Assembly (NCBI RefSeq): GCF_028823535.1
Contig: NZ_JAQIYM010000004.1
Span: forward strand, 62,001 to 126,000
Reading direction: 5' to 3'
From: Pseudomonas serbica
GTDB taxonomy: Bacteria > Pseudomonadota > Gammaproteobacteria > Pseudomonadales > Pseudomonadaceae
Length of the DNA: 64,000 nucleotides
The notes beneath the pieces are model-generated. The model did not search any database. It was not told the origin of the DNA and saw nothing but the letters and a program-made list of their open reading frames with translations. Both the position numbers and the translations under genes were made by a program. Below are positions 1-8,870 of the stretch, piece after piece (position 1 is the stretch's first letter; the number at the start of each line of letters is the position of its first letter).

Positions 1-205
1 CTCCATTTGGGAGGCGATCGTCGGCGGCTCGGAAACCGTGCTGAAAAACCAGGGCAAGAATCAGTTTGCGACCCGCGTCGAACTCCGGGGCAACGTCCAT
101 CAAAAAAATATCAGCGCGTTCGAGGCGTTTTTGCAGATTTTACGCAATGGTTTCATTCAGGCATTCAATGCCCAGTATGAACGACCCAAGCCGGACGCCG
201 GTTAA
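1..205 (+). CDS. C-terminal end of an unidentified protein (partial)
   Basis: The reading frame is open from base 2 to a TAA at 203-205 and encodes the last 67 residues of a protein whose start lies outside the window. The fragment has an amphipathic C-terminus ending in ERPKPDAG, with a segment of the type ISAFEAFLQILRNGFIQAF. This resembles the ends of large AsmA/DUF748-type envelope proteins, but that assignment is a guess from memory. No catalytic motif is visible. Codon use matches the neighbouring genes, so the frame is probably real. Confidence 0.6.
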   Translation, partial: SIWEAIVGGSETVLKNQGKNQFATRVELRGNVHQKNISAFEAFLQILRNGFIQAFNAQYERPKPDAG

Positions 206-483
206 CGTTGCCCATGACGGTGTAACGCCCGGTGTACTCGACAGATGCTGCGGGCGGCGGGCTGCGAGCGCATCCATATCGCCAAAATGGCGATAGCTCG
301 ATACTGGCCAGCCGCCAAGACTCGGTCAAGATGTGACGCTCCATTCAGAGACTGAATAAGCCGTCTGCGTTCACAGTCGACCGGACTGCGCGTTATAGTC
401 GGGGCTGACTATTTTATTGCACCTTTTATTGCACCTTGCGCCCTGCCTCGCTCAGGCCGGCGTTACCGTTCGAGGATTAGCAG
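206..483. other. Intergenic region with a palindrome and a 12-bp tandem repeat
   Basis: No gene is seen in these 278 bases. They hold a perfect inverted repeat (TATCGCC, 277-283, and GGCGATA, 289-295, with a 5-base loop). They also hold two exact tandem copies of TTTTATTGCACC (412-423 and 424-435) just before the next operon. The tandem copies lie downstream of a candidate promoter, so they would be in the mRNA leader. Confidence 0.6.
370..399 (+). promoter_or_regulatory. Candidate sigma-70 promoter of the moxR-vwa operon
   Basis: A TTCACA at 370-375 and a TATAGT at 394-399 are 18 bases apart. Each differs from the sigma-70 consensus at one position. They lie about 85 bases before the MoxR start. 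This is a match by eye only. Confidence 0.45.
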
Positions 484-1329
484 ATGAAGTTCGAAGGCAC
501 CCAGGCCTACGTCGCCACCGATGACCTGAAGCTGGCGGTCAACGCCGCCATCACCCTGGAGCGGCCACTGCTGGTCAAGGGCGAACCAGGCACCGGCAAG
601 ACCATGCTCGCCGAGCAACTGGCCGACTCCTTTGGCGCCAAGCTGATCACCTGGCACATCAAGTCCACCACCAAGGCGCACCAGGGCCTCTATGAGTACG
701 ACGCCGTCAGCCGCCTGCGCGATTCGCAGCTCGGCACAGAGAAGGTCCACGACGTTCGCAACTACCTGAAAAAGGGCAAGCTCTGGGAAGCCTTCGAATC
801 GGAAGAGCGGGTCATCCTGCTGATCGACGAAATCGACAAGGCCGACATCGAGTTCCCCAACGACCTGCTGCAAGAACTCGACAAGATGGAGTTCTACGTC
901 TACGAGATCGACGAGACCATCAAGGCCAAGAAGCGCCCGATCATCATCATCACCTCCAACAACGAGAAAGAGCTGCCGGATGCCTTCCTGCGCCGCTGCT
1001 TCTTCCACTACATCGCTTTCCCGGATCGCACGACGATGCAGCGGATCGTCGACGTGCATTACCCGGACATCAAGAAAGACCTGGTCAGCGAAGCGCTGGA
1101 TGTGTTCTTCGACGTGCGCAAGGTGCCAGGCCTGAAGAAAAAACCCTCGACTTCCGAACTGGTGGACTGGCTGAAGCTGCTGATGGCCGACAATATCGGC
1201 GAAGCGGTGCTGCGCGAACGCGATCCGACCAAGGCCATCCCGCCGCTGGCCGGCGCTTTGGTGAAGAACGAACAGGACGTGCAACTGCTGGAGCGTCTGG
1301 CGTTCATGAGCCGTCGCGGCACCCGCTAA
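484..1329 (+). CDS. MoxR-family AAA+ ATPase
   Basis: A 281-residue cytoplasmic ATPase of the MoxR branch of AAA+ proteins, which act as chaperones with a partner VWA-domain protein. A Walker A motif (GEPGTGKT) is at about residues 33-40 and a Walker B motif (LLIDEIDKAD) at about 117-126. A sensor-1 type segment (IIITSNNEKELPDAFLRRC) follows. The C-terminal lid domain is present, so the gene looks complete. It starts 13 bases ahead of the VWA gene, the usual pairing for this family. The substrate of this pair is not known; CoxD/CoxE in carbon monoxide dehydrogenase maturation are relatives. Confidence 0.9.
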   Translation: MKFEGTQAYVATDDLKLAVNAAITLERPLLVKGEPGTGKTMLAEQLADSFGAKLITWHIKSTTKAHQGLYEYDAVSRLRDSQLGTEKVHDVRNYLKKGKLWEAFESEERVILLIDEIDKADIEFPNDLLQELDKMEFYVYEIDETIKAKKRPIIIITSNNEKELPDAFLRRCFFHYIAFPDRTTMQRIVDVHYPDIKKDLVSEALDVFFDVRKVPGLKKKPSTSELVDWLKLLMADNIGEAVLRERDPTKAIPPLAGALVKNEQDVQLLERLAFMSRRGTR

Positions 1330-1341
1330 GAGGCTGATGCC

Positions 1342-2520
1342 ATGCTGCTCAACCTGTTCAATGAAATGCGCGCAGCCAAGGTACCGGTCTCGGTGCGCGA
1401 GCTGCTGGACCTGATCAACGCACTGAAACAGCGCGTGACCTTCGCCGACATGGACGAGTTCTATTACCTGTCCCGGGCGATCCTGGTGAAGGACGAAAAG
1501 CATTTCGACAAGTTCGACCGGGCCTTCGGGGCCTACTTCAATGGCCTGGAAAAGCTCGACGATCACCTGCAGGCGTTGATTCCGGAAGACTGGCTGCGCA
1601 AGGAGTTCGAGCGCTCGCTGACCGATGAAGAGCGCGCGGCGATCCAGTCCCTCGGCGGCCTCGACAAGCTGATCGAAGAATTCAAGAAACGCCTGGAAGA
1701 ACAGAAGGAACGCCATGCCGGCGGCAACAAGTGGATCGGCACCGGTGGTACCAGCCCGTTCGGTTCCGGCGGTTTCAACCCGGAGGGCATTCGGGTCGGC
1801 GATGCCGGCAAGCGCCAGGGCAAGGCGGTGAAAGTCTGGGACCAGCGCGAGTACAAGAATCTCGACGATTCAGTCGAACTGGGCACGCGCAACATCAAGG
1901 TCGCCCTGCGCCGCTTGCGCAAGTTTGCTCGCCAGGGTGCGGCGGAGGAGCTGGACATCGATGGCACCATCGACCACACCGCCAAGGATGCCGGACTGCT
2001 GAACATCCAGATGCGGCCGGAGCGTCGTAACACCGTCAAATTGTTGCTGCTGTTCGATATCGGCGGCTCGATGGACGCCCACGTGAAGATCTGCGAAGAG
2101 CTGTTCTCGGCCTGCAAGACCGAGTTCAAGCATCTGGAGTATTTCTACTTCCACAACTTCATCTATGAATCGGTGTGGAAGAACAACATGCGTCGCACCT
2201 CAGAGCGCACCTCGACCATGGACCTGCTGCACAAGTACGGCGCCGACTACAAAGTGATCTTCATCGGCGACGCCGCCATGGCGCCTTACGAAATCACCCA
2301 GCCGGGTGGCAGCGTCGAGCACTGGAACGAAGAAGCCGGTTATGTCTGGATGCAGCGTTTCAAGGAGAAGTACAAGAAACTCATCTGGATCAACCCGTAT
2401 CCAAAGGACACCTGGGGCTATACCTCATCGACCAACATCGTGCGGGATTTGATCGAGGACCAGATGTATCCGCTGACTCTTCGGGGGTTGGAGGAAGGGA
2501 TGCGGTTTTTGTCCAAGTAG
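1342..2520 (+). CDS. VWA domain-containing (CoxE-like) protein
   Basis: A 392-residue protein, the expected partner of the upstream MoxR ATPase. The N-terminal half is helical and charged, with a Gly-rich linker near residues 130-150. The VWA domain begins at about residue 230 with LLLFDIGGSMD. The metal-binding MIDAS motif is therefore D238-x-G-x-S rather than the classical DxSxS, with the first Ser replaced by Gly. No signal peptide or membrane segment is seen. It probably works as the metal-binding adaptor of the ATPase; the client protein is unknown. The gene ends seven bases before a 104-bp repeat. Confidence 0.85.
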   Translation: MLLNLFNEMRAAKVPVSVRELLDLINALKQRVTFADMDEFYYLSRAILVKDEKHFDKFDRAFGAYFNGLEKLDDHLQALIPEDWLRKEFERSLTDEERAAIQSLGGLDKLIEEFKKRLEEQKERHAGGNKWIGTGGTSPFGSGGFNPEGIRVGDAGKRQGKAVKVWDQREYKNLDDSVELGTRNIKVALRRLRKFARQGAAEELDIDGTIDHTAKDAGLLNIQMRPERRNTVKLLLLFDIGGSMDAHVKICEELFSACKTEFKHLEYFYFHNFIYESVWKNNMRRTSERTSTMDLLHKYGADYKVIFIGDAAMAPYEITQPGGSVEHWNEEAGYVWMQRFKEKYKKLIWINPYPKDTWGYTSSTNIVRDLIEDQMYPLTLRGLEEGMRFLSK

Positions 2521-2526
2521 GACGCC

Positions 2527-2630
2527 GATCGTTCCCACGCTCTGCGTGGGAATGCATCAAGTGACGCTCCGCGTCACAGGGACGCGGAGCGTCCCGGGCG
2601 GCATTCCCACGCAGAGCGTGGGAACGATCA
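2527..2630. repeat. ~110-bp dispersed palindromic repeat, copy 1
   Basis: Outer arms are GATCGTTCCCACGCTCTGCG and its complement at the far end (to 2630), with an inner inverted pair built on GACGCTCCGCGTC / GACGCGGAGCGTC. The same element recurs at 50994-51106 and at the right edge from 63916. The right end supplies the TGA stop codon of the gene on the minus strand. Such elements are abundant between genes in Pseudomonas fluorescens-group genomes. Confidence 0.9.
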
Positions 2631-3554
2631 TTGTGGGGTAAATCGGCGCAAATACTCGATCTGCTCCCGATGTGCGACTTCTTGTACAACTGGTTTAAGT
2701 CGAACCTGCGCCCCCGGCAGACACTGCGCCAGCCGCGCCAGCGCCAACGGCGTCAACGCCCCCAATCGCGGATAACCGCCAATGGTCTGCCGATCATTGA
2801 GCAACACAATCGGCTGTCCATCCGGCGGCACCTGCACCGCCCCCAACGGAATGCCCTCGGAAATCATCGGCTTGCCCTGGTACTGCAACGCCGTGCCCAG
2901 CAGACGAATGCCCATGCGATCAGCACGACTGTCGAGGCTCCATGCGCTGTTGAACGCATCGAACAGACTCTGCCCGCTGAACTCACCGATTTGCGCACCG
3001 AGCACCAGATCCAACGGCGCCTCAAGATTCAGATTTGGCCGCTGGTCTGCGGTCAACTCCCGCAACAACATCACTGAGTTGCCCGAATAGCTCAAGCTCG
3101 CCCCTTTGCCCAGCGCATGCCCCATGCCATCGAGTCCGCCGAGCTCCTCACGAACCACTGTTGCGCTGCTGCCCAACACCTTCGGCGCATCGAAGCCTCC
3201 CGGCGCGGCCAGGTAGGCACGGGCACCGAGCAATGGCTGGGTGAAATGCAAACGCTGCCCCTTTTGCAGCCTGAAGCTGCGCCACGGTGCCAGCGGTTCG
3301 CCGTCCACCTGCGCGCCAAGATCCGCCCCGGCCAAGGCCAGCACGCATTCTTCCTCGGCCACTACGGTAAACCCGCCGAGGGTGATTTCGATAACTGGCG
3401 CATCCAGCCCGTTACCCAGCAGCCAGTTGGCCCAGGACATCGAACGCCAATCAGCCGCGCCCCCCTGGGTCACGCCCAGGTGCCGCACGCCAAAACGACC
3501 GGCGTCTTGCAACAGGCACAGCGGTGTACTTGCTTCAATCGTCAGTCGGCTCAT
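2628..3554 (-). CDS. pxpC: 5-oxoprolinase subunit PxpC (carboxyltransferase-like, AHS2 domain)
   Basis: A 308-residue protein of the biotin-dependent carboxyltransferase (AHS2/KipA) family. The start [20 protein letters not shown] and the following GVTQGGAADW segment are typical of PxpC. With PxpA and PxpB it forms the ATP-dependent prokaryotic 5-oxoprolinase that opens 5-oxoproline (pyroglutamate) to glutamate. Its start overlaps the pxpB stop by four bases, so translation is probably coupled. Its TGA stop is the first triplet of a dispersed repeat. The same fold occurs as the middle domain of the large carboxylase at 58459. Confidence 0.92.
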   Translation of the reverse strand: MSRLTIEASTPLCLLQDAGRFGVRHLGVTQGGAADWRSMSWANWLLGNGLDAPVIEITLGGFTVVAEEECVLALAGADLGAQVDGEPLAPWRSFRLQKGQRLHFTQPLLGARAYLAAPGGFDAPKVLGSSATVVREELGGLDGMGHALGKGASLSYSGNSVMLLRELTADQRPNLNLEAPLDLVLGAQIGEFSGQSLFDAFNSAWSLDSRADRMGIRLLGTALQYQGKPMISEGIPLGAVQVPPDGQPIVLLNDRQTIGGYPRLGALTPLALARLAQCLPGAQVRLKPVVQEVAHREQIEYLRRFTPQ

Positions 3555-4255
3555 GCCTGGGCCTCCAGTGGCGTGTCGTCACCGCCCAGGTTGATGAATT
3601 CGGCATGACCGATCGCTTCGAAGCGCACGGTGTCGCCCGGTTGCATCAGGCTGTAGCCATCGCGGTTGCGGTCGAACAATTTGGCCGGGGTGCGACCGAT
3701 CAGGTTCCAGCCGCCTGGCGATACCACCGGATAGGCAGCCGTCTGCCGTTCAGCAATGCCGACACTGCCAGCGGCGACTTTTTTGCGCGGCGTGCCCAGG
3801 CGCGGGGCGGCGAGGACTTCTTCCACCAGGCCCATGAACGCGAACCCCGGTGCGAAGCCCAGGGCGAACACCTGGTACTCGCGGGCGCTGTGGCAGCGGA
3901 TCACCTCTTTGACCGCCAACCCACTGCGTTGCGACAACAAGCTCAATTCCGGCCCGACACTCAAGTCATACCACACCGGCAGCACATGACACTTGCCGGG
4001 AGTGCGCGCATTGGGCGACAAGTCGATCAACGCTTCGGCAATCAATTCCCGGGCCTGGCCCGGGCTCAGGCGGGTCAAGTCGTAATGCACCATCAAGGTC
4101 GTGTAGGACGGCACCAGGTCGATCAGCTGTTCACCGAACGCTGCTCGCAGACTTTCGCTGGCTGCGAGCATCCACGGCATGTTGGCTTCGGCGATCTCAT
4201 CGAACAGACGCACCATCAGGCAATCGAGCGCGACCACTTCTACCCGCAGTTTCAT
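3551..4255 (-). CDS. pxpB: 5-oxoprolinase subunit PxpB (AHS1/KipI domain)
   Basis: A 234-residue protein of the AHS1 (KipI) family. The motifs [20 protein letters not shown] and [19 protein letters not shown] are characteristic. It is one of the three subunits of 5-oxoprolinase. It overlaps pxpC by four bases downstream and pxpA by four bases upstream, giving a tightly coupled pxpA-pxpB-pxpC order. Length is normal and no defect is seen. Confidence 0.92.
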   Translation of the reverse strand: MKLRVEVVALDCLMVRLFDEIAEANMPWMLAASESLRAAFGEQLIDLVPSYTTLMVHYDLTRLSPGQARELIAEALIDLSPNARTPGKCHVLPVWYDLSVGPELSLLSQRSGLAVKEVIRCHSAREYQVFALGFAPGFAFMGLVEEVLAAPRLGTPRKKVAAGSVGIAERQTAAYPVVSPGGWNLIGRTPAKLFDRNRDGYSLMQPGDTVRFEAIGHAEFINLGGDDTPLEAQA

Positions 4256-5004
4256 GACGCGCCCTGCTGATTCAGGGCTTCACGAATGCGTCGCACGGCG
4301 GCCACCGAACTGGCGTTGTCGCCGTGCACGCACAGGGTATTGGCCTGCAGGTGCAAGGCGCTGCCGTCACTGGCAGTGAGGTCGTCGCCACGGGCAATGA
4401 TCAACGCCTGCTCGATGATTGTTTCCGGATCATGATGCACTGCCCCTGGCAGTTGCCGCGACACCAGCCTGCCGGCGCTATCGTAGGCGCGGTCGGCGAA
4501 GGCTTCGAACCACAGGGTCACACCGTACTCCTCGCCCAACTGCTGCGCGGCGCTGTTATCACGGGTGGCCATCAGCATCAACGGCAGGCTGCGGTCATAG
4601 GACGCCACGGCCTGCAGCACCGCGCGTAGTTGCGCCGGGTTGGCCATCATGTCGTTGTACATCGCGCCATGGGGCTTGACGTAGCTGACCCGCCCACCCT
4701 GGGCCCGGCAGATGCCGTCGAGGGCGCCGATCTGGTAATGCAGGATGTCCTGCAGTTCCTGGGTGGCATAGGCCATGGAACGGCGGCCGAAACCGACCAG
4801 ATCCTGATAGGCCGGGTGGGCGCCGATCTGCACGCCGTGGCTGAGGGCCAGGCTGACGGTCTTGCGCATGATGCTCGGGTCGCCGGCATGGAAGCCGCAG
4901 GCGATGTTGGCGCAATCGATGAAGGGCATGACTTCCGCGTCCAGACCCATGGTCCAGTTGCCAAAGCTTTCGCCAATGTCGCAGTTCAATAGCAGGCGGC
5001 TCAC
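4252..5004 (-). CDS. pxpA: 5-oxoprolinase subunit PxpA (LamB/YcsF family)
   Basis: A 250-residue protein beginning [17 protein letters not shown], the signature N-terminus of the LamB/YcsF family, with metal/substrate-site segments [12 protein letters not shown] and [19 protein letters not shown]. The start is taken as the GTG at 5002-5004 because AGGAG lies eight bases before it. The longer frame reading back to 5364 would run deep into the transporter gene and is rejected. It is the subunit thought to complete ring opening of 5-oxoproline with PxpB and PxpC. Confidence 0.9.
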   Translation of the reverse strand: MSRLLLNCDIGESFGNWTMGLDAEVMPFIDCANIACGFHAGDPSIMRKTVSLALSHGVQIGAHPAYQDLVGFGRRSMAYATQELQDILHYQIGALDGICRAQGGRVSYVKPHGAMYNDMMANPAQLRAVLQAVASYDRSLPLMLMATRDNSAAQQLGEEYGVTLWFEAFADRAYDSAGRLVSRQLPGAVHHDPETIIEQALIIARGDDLTASDGSALHLQANTLCVHGDNASSVAAVRRIREALNQQGAS

Positions 5005-5078
5005 GCTGAACACTCCTGTAGGCATTATTCTTTTTAGCTGTGGGACATATCCGTATGACACGCCCCGCAGGTTACCAG

Positions 5079-6365
5079 TTACTGGGCGTCGAGTTGCTTG
5101 CCACGGGTTTCCGGGAGGCTCAGGGCTGCGAGGATCACCACGCCGTAGGACACCGCCGCAAAGGCACCGATGCCGACACTCAGCGGTACCGTCTGGCTGA
5201 GCAGGCCGATCAGCAGCGGGAACAATGCCGCCAGCGCCCGGCCGATGTTGTAGCAGAAGCCTTGGCCCGAACCCCGAATGCGCGTAGGGAACAGCTCGGT
5301 CAGGAACGCACCCATGCCACTGAAGATGCCCGAGGCAAAGAAGCCCAGCGGAAAGCCCAGCCACAGCATCACACCGTTGCTGACCGGCATTTGCGTGTAC
5401 AGCAGCACAATGGTGAACGAACCGACAGCGAACAGGATGAAGTTCTTTTTGCGACCGAGAATGTCGGTCAGATAAGCGCTGATGACATAACCAACGTAGG
5501 AACCGACGATCACCATCGCCAGATAACCGCCGGTACCGAGTACGCTCAAGCCGCGTTCGTTCTTCAGGAAGGTCGGCAGCCAGGAGGTGATGGCGTAGTA
5601 ACCACCCAGCGCACCGGTGGTCAGCAGCGAAGCGCGAATCGTGGTGAAGAGCATGCCGGGCGCGAAGATCTCGTAGAACTTCGACGGGTTGCTGGGTTCC
5701 TGTTTGGCCTTGGCTTCGCGGTAGATTTCCGGGTCCTTGACCAGGCGGCGAACGAAGATCACGAAAATCGCCGGCACGATGCCGAGAATGAACAGCGCAC
5801 GCCAGGCGTCTTCCGGCGGCATGATCGAGAACAGCAGCGCATACAGGATCGCGGTCAGGCCCCAGCCCAGCGCCCAGCCCGATTGCACCATGCCGACGGC
5901 CTTGCCGCGGTCCTGGGCGCGGATGACTTCACCGATCAGCACAGCGCCGGCGGTCCACTCGCCGCCGAAACCAAAGCCCATCAGGGTCCGCGCAATCAGC
6001 AGTTGTTCGTAGCTTTGGGCGAAACCGCAAAGGAAGGTGAAGAAGGCAAACCACAGCACCGTCAGTTGCAAGGTGCGCACGCGACCGATGCGGTCGGAGA
6101 GAATTCCCGCCACCCAGCCACCGATGGCCGAAGCGATCAGCGTGCTGGTGTGAATCAGCCCGGCCTGGCCAGTGGTGATGCCCCACATGGCAATCAGGGT
6201 CGGCACCACGAAGCTGAGCATCTGGGTGTCCATGCCATCCAGGCCATAGCCGATCTTGCAGCTCCAGAAGGTGCGGCGTTCCTGCTGATTGATGTTGCGG
6301 TACCAGTCGAAAGGTCCCGGGCGAGCCGTGGCTTTCGGAATGACGGTGGTGTCGGGCGCACTCAT
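5079..6365 (-). CDS. MFS transporter, probably for the 5-oxoproline operon substrate
   Basis: A 428-residue major facilitator with about 12 hydrophobic segments. It has the MFS loop motif [12 protein letters not shown] after the second segment and a second copy [10 protein letters not shown] after the eighth. The N-terminus (about 30 residues) and the [12 protein letters not shown] segment fit the acid:proton symporter/NanT-like branch. It is first in an operon with pxpABC (75 bases before pxpA), so uptake of 5-oxoproline or a related acid is a reasonable inference. It is divergent from a LysR regulator. Direct evidence for the substrate is lacking. Confidence 0.85.
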   Translation of the reverse strand: MSAPDTTVIPKATARPGPFDWYRNINQQERRTFWSCKIGYGLDGMDTQMLSFVVPTLIAMWGITTGQAGLIHTSTLIASAIGGWVAGILSDRIGRVRTLQLTVLWFAFFTFLCGFAQSYEQLLIARTLMGFGFGGEWTAGAVLIGEVIRAQDRGKAVGMVQSGWALGWGLTAILYALLFSIMPPEDAWRALFILGIVPAIFVIFVRRLVKDPEIYREAKAKQEPSNPSKFYEIFAPGMLFTTIRASLLTTGALGGYYAITSWLPTFLKNERGLSVLGTGGYLAMVIVGSYVGYVISAYLTDILGRKKNFILFAVGSFTIVLLYTQMPVSNGVMLWLGFPLGFFASGIFSGMGAFLTELFPTRIRGSGQGFCYNIGRALAALFPLLIGLLSQTVPLSVGIGAFAAVSYGVVILAALSLPETRGKQLDAQ

Positions 6366-6512
6366 GGCAAATCTCCGCGCTGATTTTATTGGTATTGTTC
6401 TGAGCCCCGACGACGCCTATCGTGGGAACCGGATGTGCCGATTTTTGGACGCGCCAGCGCTCTGCGTCCAACTAATAAAAACCCGCCCTAGCCATAAGAA
6501 AAACTTGATCAC
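6366..6512. promoter_or_regulatory. Divergent promoter region with LysR operator candidate
   Basis: The region between the MFS gene and the LysR gene contains a perfect 8-bp inverted repeat, TTGGACGC (6445-6452) and GCGTCCAA (6464-6471), separated by exactly 11 bases. LysR-type regulators bind interrupted dyads containing T-N11-A, so this is a good operator candidate. It lies 41 bases before the regulator start and about 80 bases before the transporter start. Confidence 0.6.
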
Positions 6513-7427
6513 ATGAACCTGAAGTTTCTCGAGACCTTCGTCTGGGTCGCCCGGCTCAAGAGTTTCCGCCTCACCGCCGACAAGCTCTTCACCACCCAGG
6601 CGTCGATTTCCAGCCGCATCGCCGTGCTCGAAGGCGAGCTTGGGGTAAAGCTGTTCCTGCGCGATTCACGGGGTGTGAGCCTGACGCCCGAAGGTTTGAA
6701 AGTGCTCGAATACGCCGAGCAGATGATGGACACCATGCAAGCGCTCAAGCAGTCGATCGAAACCCGTTCCTGCAAGGCCGGGCGCGTGCGCATCGGTGTG
6801 ATGGACACGGTGATCCACACCTGGCTGAGCCCGTTGGTGGCGCAGATGACCGATCACTATCCGCTGGTGGAAATCGAACTGGTGGCCGATACCTCGCTGA
6901 ACCTCTGCGATCAGCTGCAAAAAGGCTTTCTCGATGTGATCCTGCAAACCGACCTGCTGCGCCAGGAAAGCGTGCGCAGCCTGGAACTGGCCAGCCACCC
7001 CATGGGCTGGATCGTCGCCAGCAACTCGCTCTACAACCGCGATTACTCAGGCATCGCCGACCTCGCCAATGAGCGGATCATCACCTACTCGAAAAACTCC
7101 CATCCCCATCAGGAAGTGCTCGCGCTGATGCAGGCCAATGGCGTGATTGCGCCTCGGCTGAACTGCGTGAATTCGGTCTCGGCGATCACTCGCCTGCTGC
7201 GCGACGGCTTCGGCATCGGTGCATTGCCCCCGGTACTGGTGGCCGAGGAACTGGCGCGGGGTGAATTGACCTTGCTGGACATCGACCAGCGACCACCGGA
7301 CCTGCAAGTGGTGGTGTCGTGGCGGGTCGGCGTGGAATGGGTCGAGGAGATTGTGGCGTTGTGTCAGCAGGTGCTGGAGGGGTATGCACGCCGGGTGGGT
7401 GAAGACTACATCGTTTTGAATCGCTGA
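6513..7427 (+). CDS. LysR-type transcriptional regulator of the pxp operon
   Basis: A 304-residue regulator with an N-terminal winged helix-turn-helix (MNLKFLETFVWVARLKSF, then TTQASISSRIAVLEGELGVKLF) and a periplasmic-binding-protein-like effector domain from about residue 90. Length is normal. It is divergent from the transporter-pxpABC operon across a 147-base region with a dyad, which suggests it controls that operon, possibly with 5-oxoproline as effector. The effector is inference. Confidence 0.88.
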   Translation: MNLKFLETFVWVARLKSFRLTADKLFTTQASISSRIAVLEGELGVKLFLRDSRGVSLTPEGLKVLEYAEQMMDTMQALKQSIETRSCKAGRVRIGVMDTVIHTWLSPLVAQMTDHYPLVEIELVADTSLNLCDQLQKGFLDVILQTDLLRQESVRSLELASHPMGWIVASNSLYNRDYSGIADLANERIITYSKNSHPHQEVLALMQANGVIAPRLNCVNSVSAITRLLRDGFGIGALPPVLVAEELARGELTLLDIDQRPPDLQVVVSWRVGVEWVEEIVALCQQVLEGYARRVGEDYIVLNR

Positions 7428-7433
7428 AGATCC

Positions 7434-7513
7434 TGTAGGAGCTGGCTTGCCAGCGAAGGCGCAATGCCTGACACACCGCATCGCTTGATTCGCTAGCAAG
7501 CCAGCTCCTACAA
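7434..7513. repeat. REPIN (REP pair)
   Basis: Two inverted REP sequences, TGTAGGAGCTGGCTTGCC at the left and its near-complement TAGCAAGCCAGCTCCTACA at the right, flank a short spacer. The right arm overlaps the stop codon (TAG) of the minus-strand gene that ends at 7508. Confidence 0.9.
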
Positions 7514-8050
7514 ACCGCGCAAATCCCGCTCTTCGATCGGCCGGCTCTGACGCAAACGCTTGCCGCCCAACACCACCCAGTCGATCAGGCGGAACAGGCA
7601 CTCGATCCCGAACGACAGCAGCAACGCGCCGCTCATGCCCCAGATCATCGCCTCCGGGGTCAGCAGGATCTGGTAGCTGTAGCCATTCCAGGTTTCCTTG
7701 CGAATGTCCGCGTCCGCAGCCAGCACCACTTGCAGGAAGCGGATGTACCACGGCCCCTGCATCGCCTGGAACTGCTTGTCCAGCGCCACCTGGCGGGTCA
7801 GCAGGTTGCCCAGGCTGTCGGCGTCGCTGCGAAAGATCGGGTCTTCACTGGCGCGGTAGTGGGCGACCAATGCCTGCATGTCGCCCTTGAAGAACTGATT
7901 GGCCGTGTTCTGGAACCCGCTCAACCCGGCCTGCGCTTCAATCAGGTGCGCTTCGACCCGCTTGGCATAATCGTTGATGAACCCCGGCACCTGGACACCG
8001 ATCAACAGGCCCGCCGCAAACAACACCAGCCGTAGATAACTGAGCAACAT
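7508..8050 (-). CDS. DUF2937-like membrane protein
   Basis: A 180-residue protein with an N-terminal hydrophobic segment (about residues 2-22, YLRLVLFAAGLLIGVQVPGF) and a second one near residues 137-160 (AMIWGMSGALLLSFGIECLF). The middle is predicted soluble and probably periplasmic. The pattern fits the DUF2937 family, function unknown. The start is placed at the ATG at 8048-8050 because AAGGAT precedes it; the longer frame would overlap the upstream gene. It lies 11 bases after the amidotransferase gene and is likely co-transcribed. The last codons and stop lie inside a REP arm. Confidence 0.75.
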   Translation of the reverse strand: MLLSYLRLVLFAAGLLIGVQVPGFINDYAKRVEAHLIEAQAGLSGFQNTANQFFKGDMQALVAHYRASEDPIFRSDADSLGNLLTRQVALDKQFQAMQGPWYIRFLQVVLAADADIRKETWNGYSYQILLTPEAMIWGMSGALLLSFGIECLFRLIDWVVLGGKRLRQSRPIEERDLRGL

Positions 8051-8061
8051 GGGGATGATCC

Positions 8062-8838
8062 TTATGCGGTCCTGCCCTGGCTGACGCATTCGCCGCGTCG
8101 CCACAGGCTCCATTGGCCTGGCTCGTAGCGGGTCCAGGTTTCATTTTCGGTCAAGGGTTCGGTGGCGATCACCGTGACCACGTCATTGGGCGTGGTTTCG
8201 GCCTGGAAGTCGACGATCACATCGACGTCCTTCAGGCGCGCCGGGCCGAACGGGGCTCGACGGGTGATCTGCGCCAGCTTGGTCGAGCAATAGCAGAACA
8301 GCCAGTCGCCATCGCTGAGCAGGCAATTGAACACGCCCTTGCTGCGGTATTCGGCGCAGGCGGCGACCAGGTCCGGCAGCAGTTCTTCAACCTCCACCGG
8401 CTCGGGAAAGGCCGCCCGCACGCGGTTGAGCAAGTCACAGAACGCCGCTTCGCTGTCGGTATCGCCAACGGGGCGGTAGAAGCTGGCCGTGGGCTGAAAA
8501 TCCGCCAGTTGGCCATTATGGGCAAAACACCAGTTACGGCCCCACAACTCGCGCACGAAGGGATGGGTATTGGACAGGCAGACCTTGCCGACGTTGGCCT
8601 GGCGGATATGCCCAATCACCACTTCGCTCTTGATCGGGTAGCGTTGCACCAGGTTAGCCACTTCCGACTCGCAGCTCGCCGCCGGGTCCTGGAACAGGCG
8701 CAAGCCCCGGCCTTCGTAGAAAGCGATGCCCCAGCCGTCACGGTGCGGACCGGTACGCCCACCGCGCTGCATCAGCCCGGTGAAGCTGAACACGATATCG
8801 GTCGGGACATTGGCGCTCATGCCCAATAGCTCACACAT
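8062..8838 (-). CDS. Class II glutamine amidotransferase (YafJ-like)
   Basis: A 258-residue protein starting [14 protein letters not shown], where Cys2 would be the N-terminal nucleophile after Met removal. Further motifs of the Ntn glutaminase fold are seen: [33 protein letters not shown] and CFAHNGQL. It has no synthase domain, as in stand-alone YafJ/DUG3-type proteins. The physiological substrate is unclear. It sits between two membrane-protein genes in an apparent three-gene unit. Confidence 0.88.
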   Translation of the reverse strand: MCELLGMSANVPTDIVFSFTGLMQRGGRTGPHRDGWGIAFYEGRGLRLFQDPAASCESEVANLVQRYPIKSEVVIGHIRQANVGKVCLSNTHPFVRELWGRNWCFAHNGQLADFQPTASFYRPVGDTDSEAAFCDLLNRVRAAFPEPVEVEELLPDLVAACAEYRSKGVFNCLLSDGDWLFCYCSTKLAQITRRAPFGPARLKDVDVIVDFQAETTPNDVVTVIATEPLTENETWTRYEPGQWSLWRRGECVSQGRTA

Positions 8839-8870
8839 GCTCGGACTCTCGCTTCATGGCAGGGACACGG

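Noticed and set aside
463..1716. Long minus-strand open frame across the MoxR gene
   Set aside because: It is a shadow of two well-supported plus-strand genes; its product is low-complexity and shows no motif.
4252..5364. 370-residue reading of pxpA
   Set aside because: The N-terminal 120 residues overlap the transporter gene. A GTG with AGGAG at 5002-5004 gives the normal PxpA start.
5040..6383. 447-residue plus-strand frame across the MFS gene
   Set aside because: It is the complement of the transporter gene, full of Arg/Gln/His/Gly as expected for an antisense frame in high-GC DNA.
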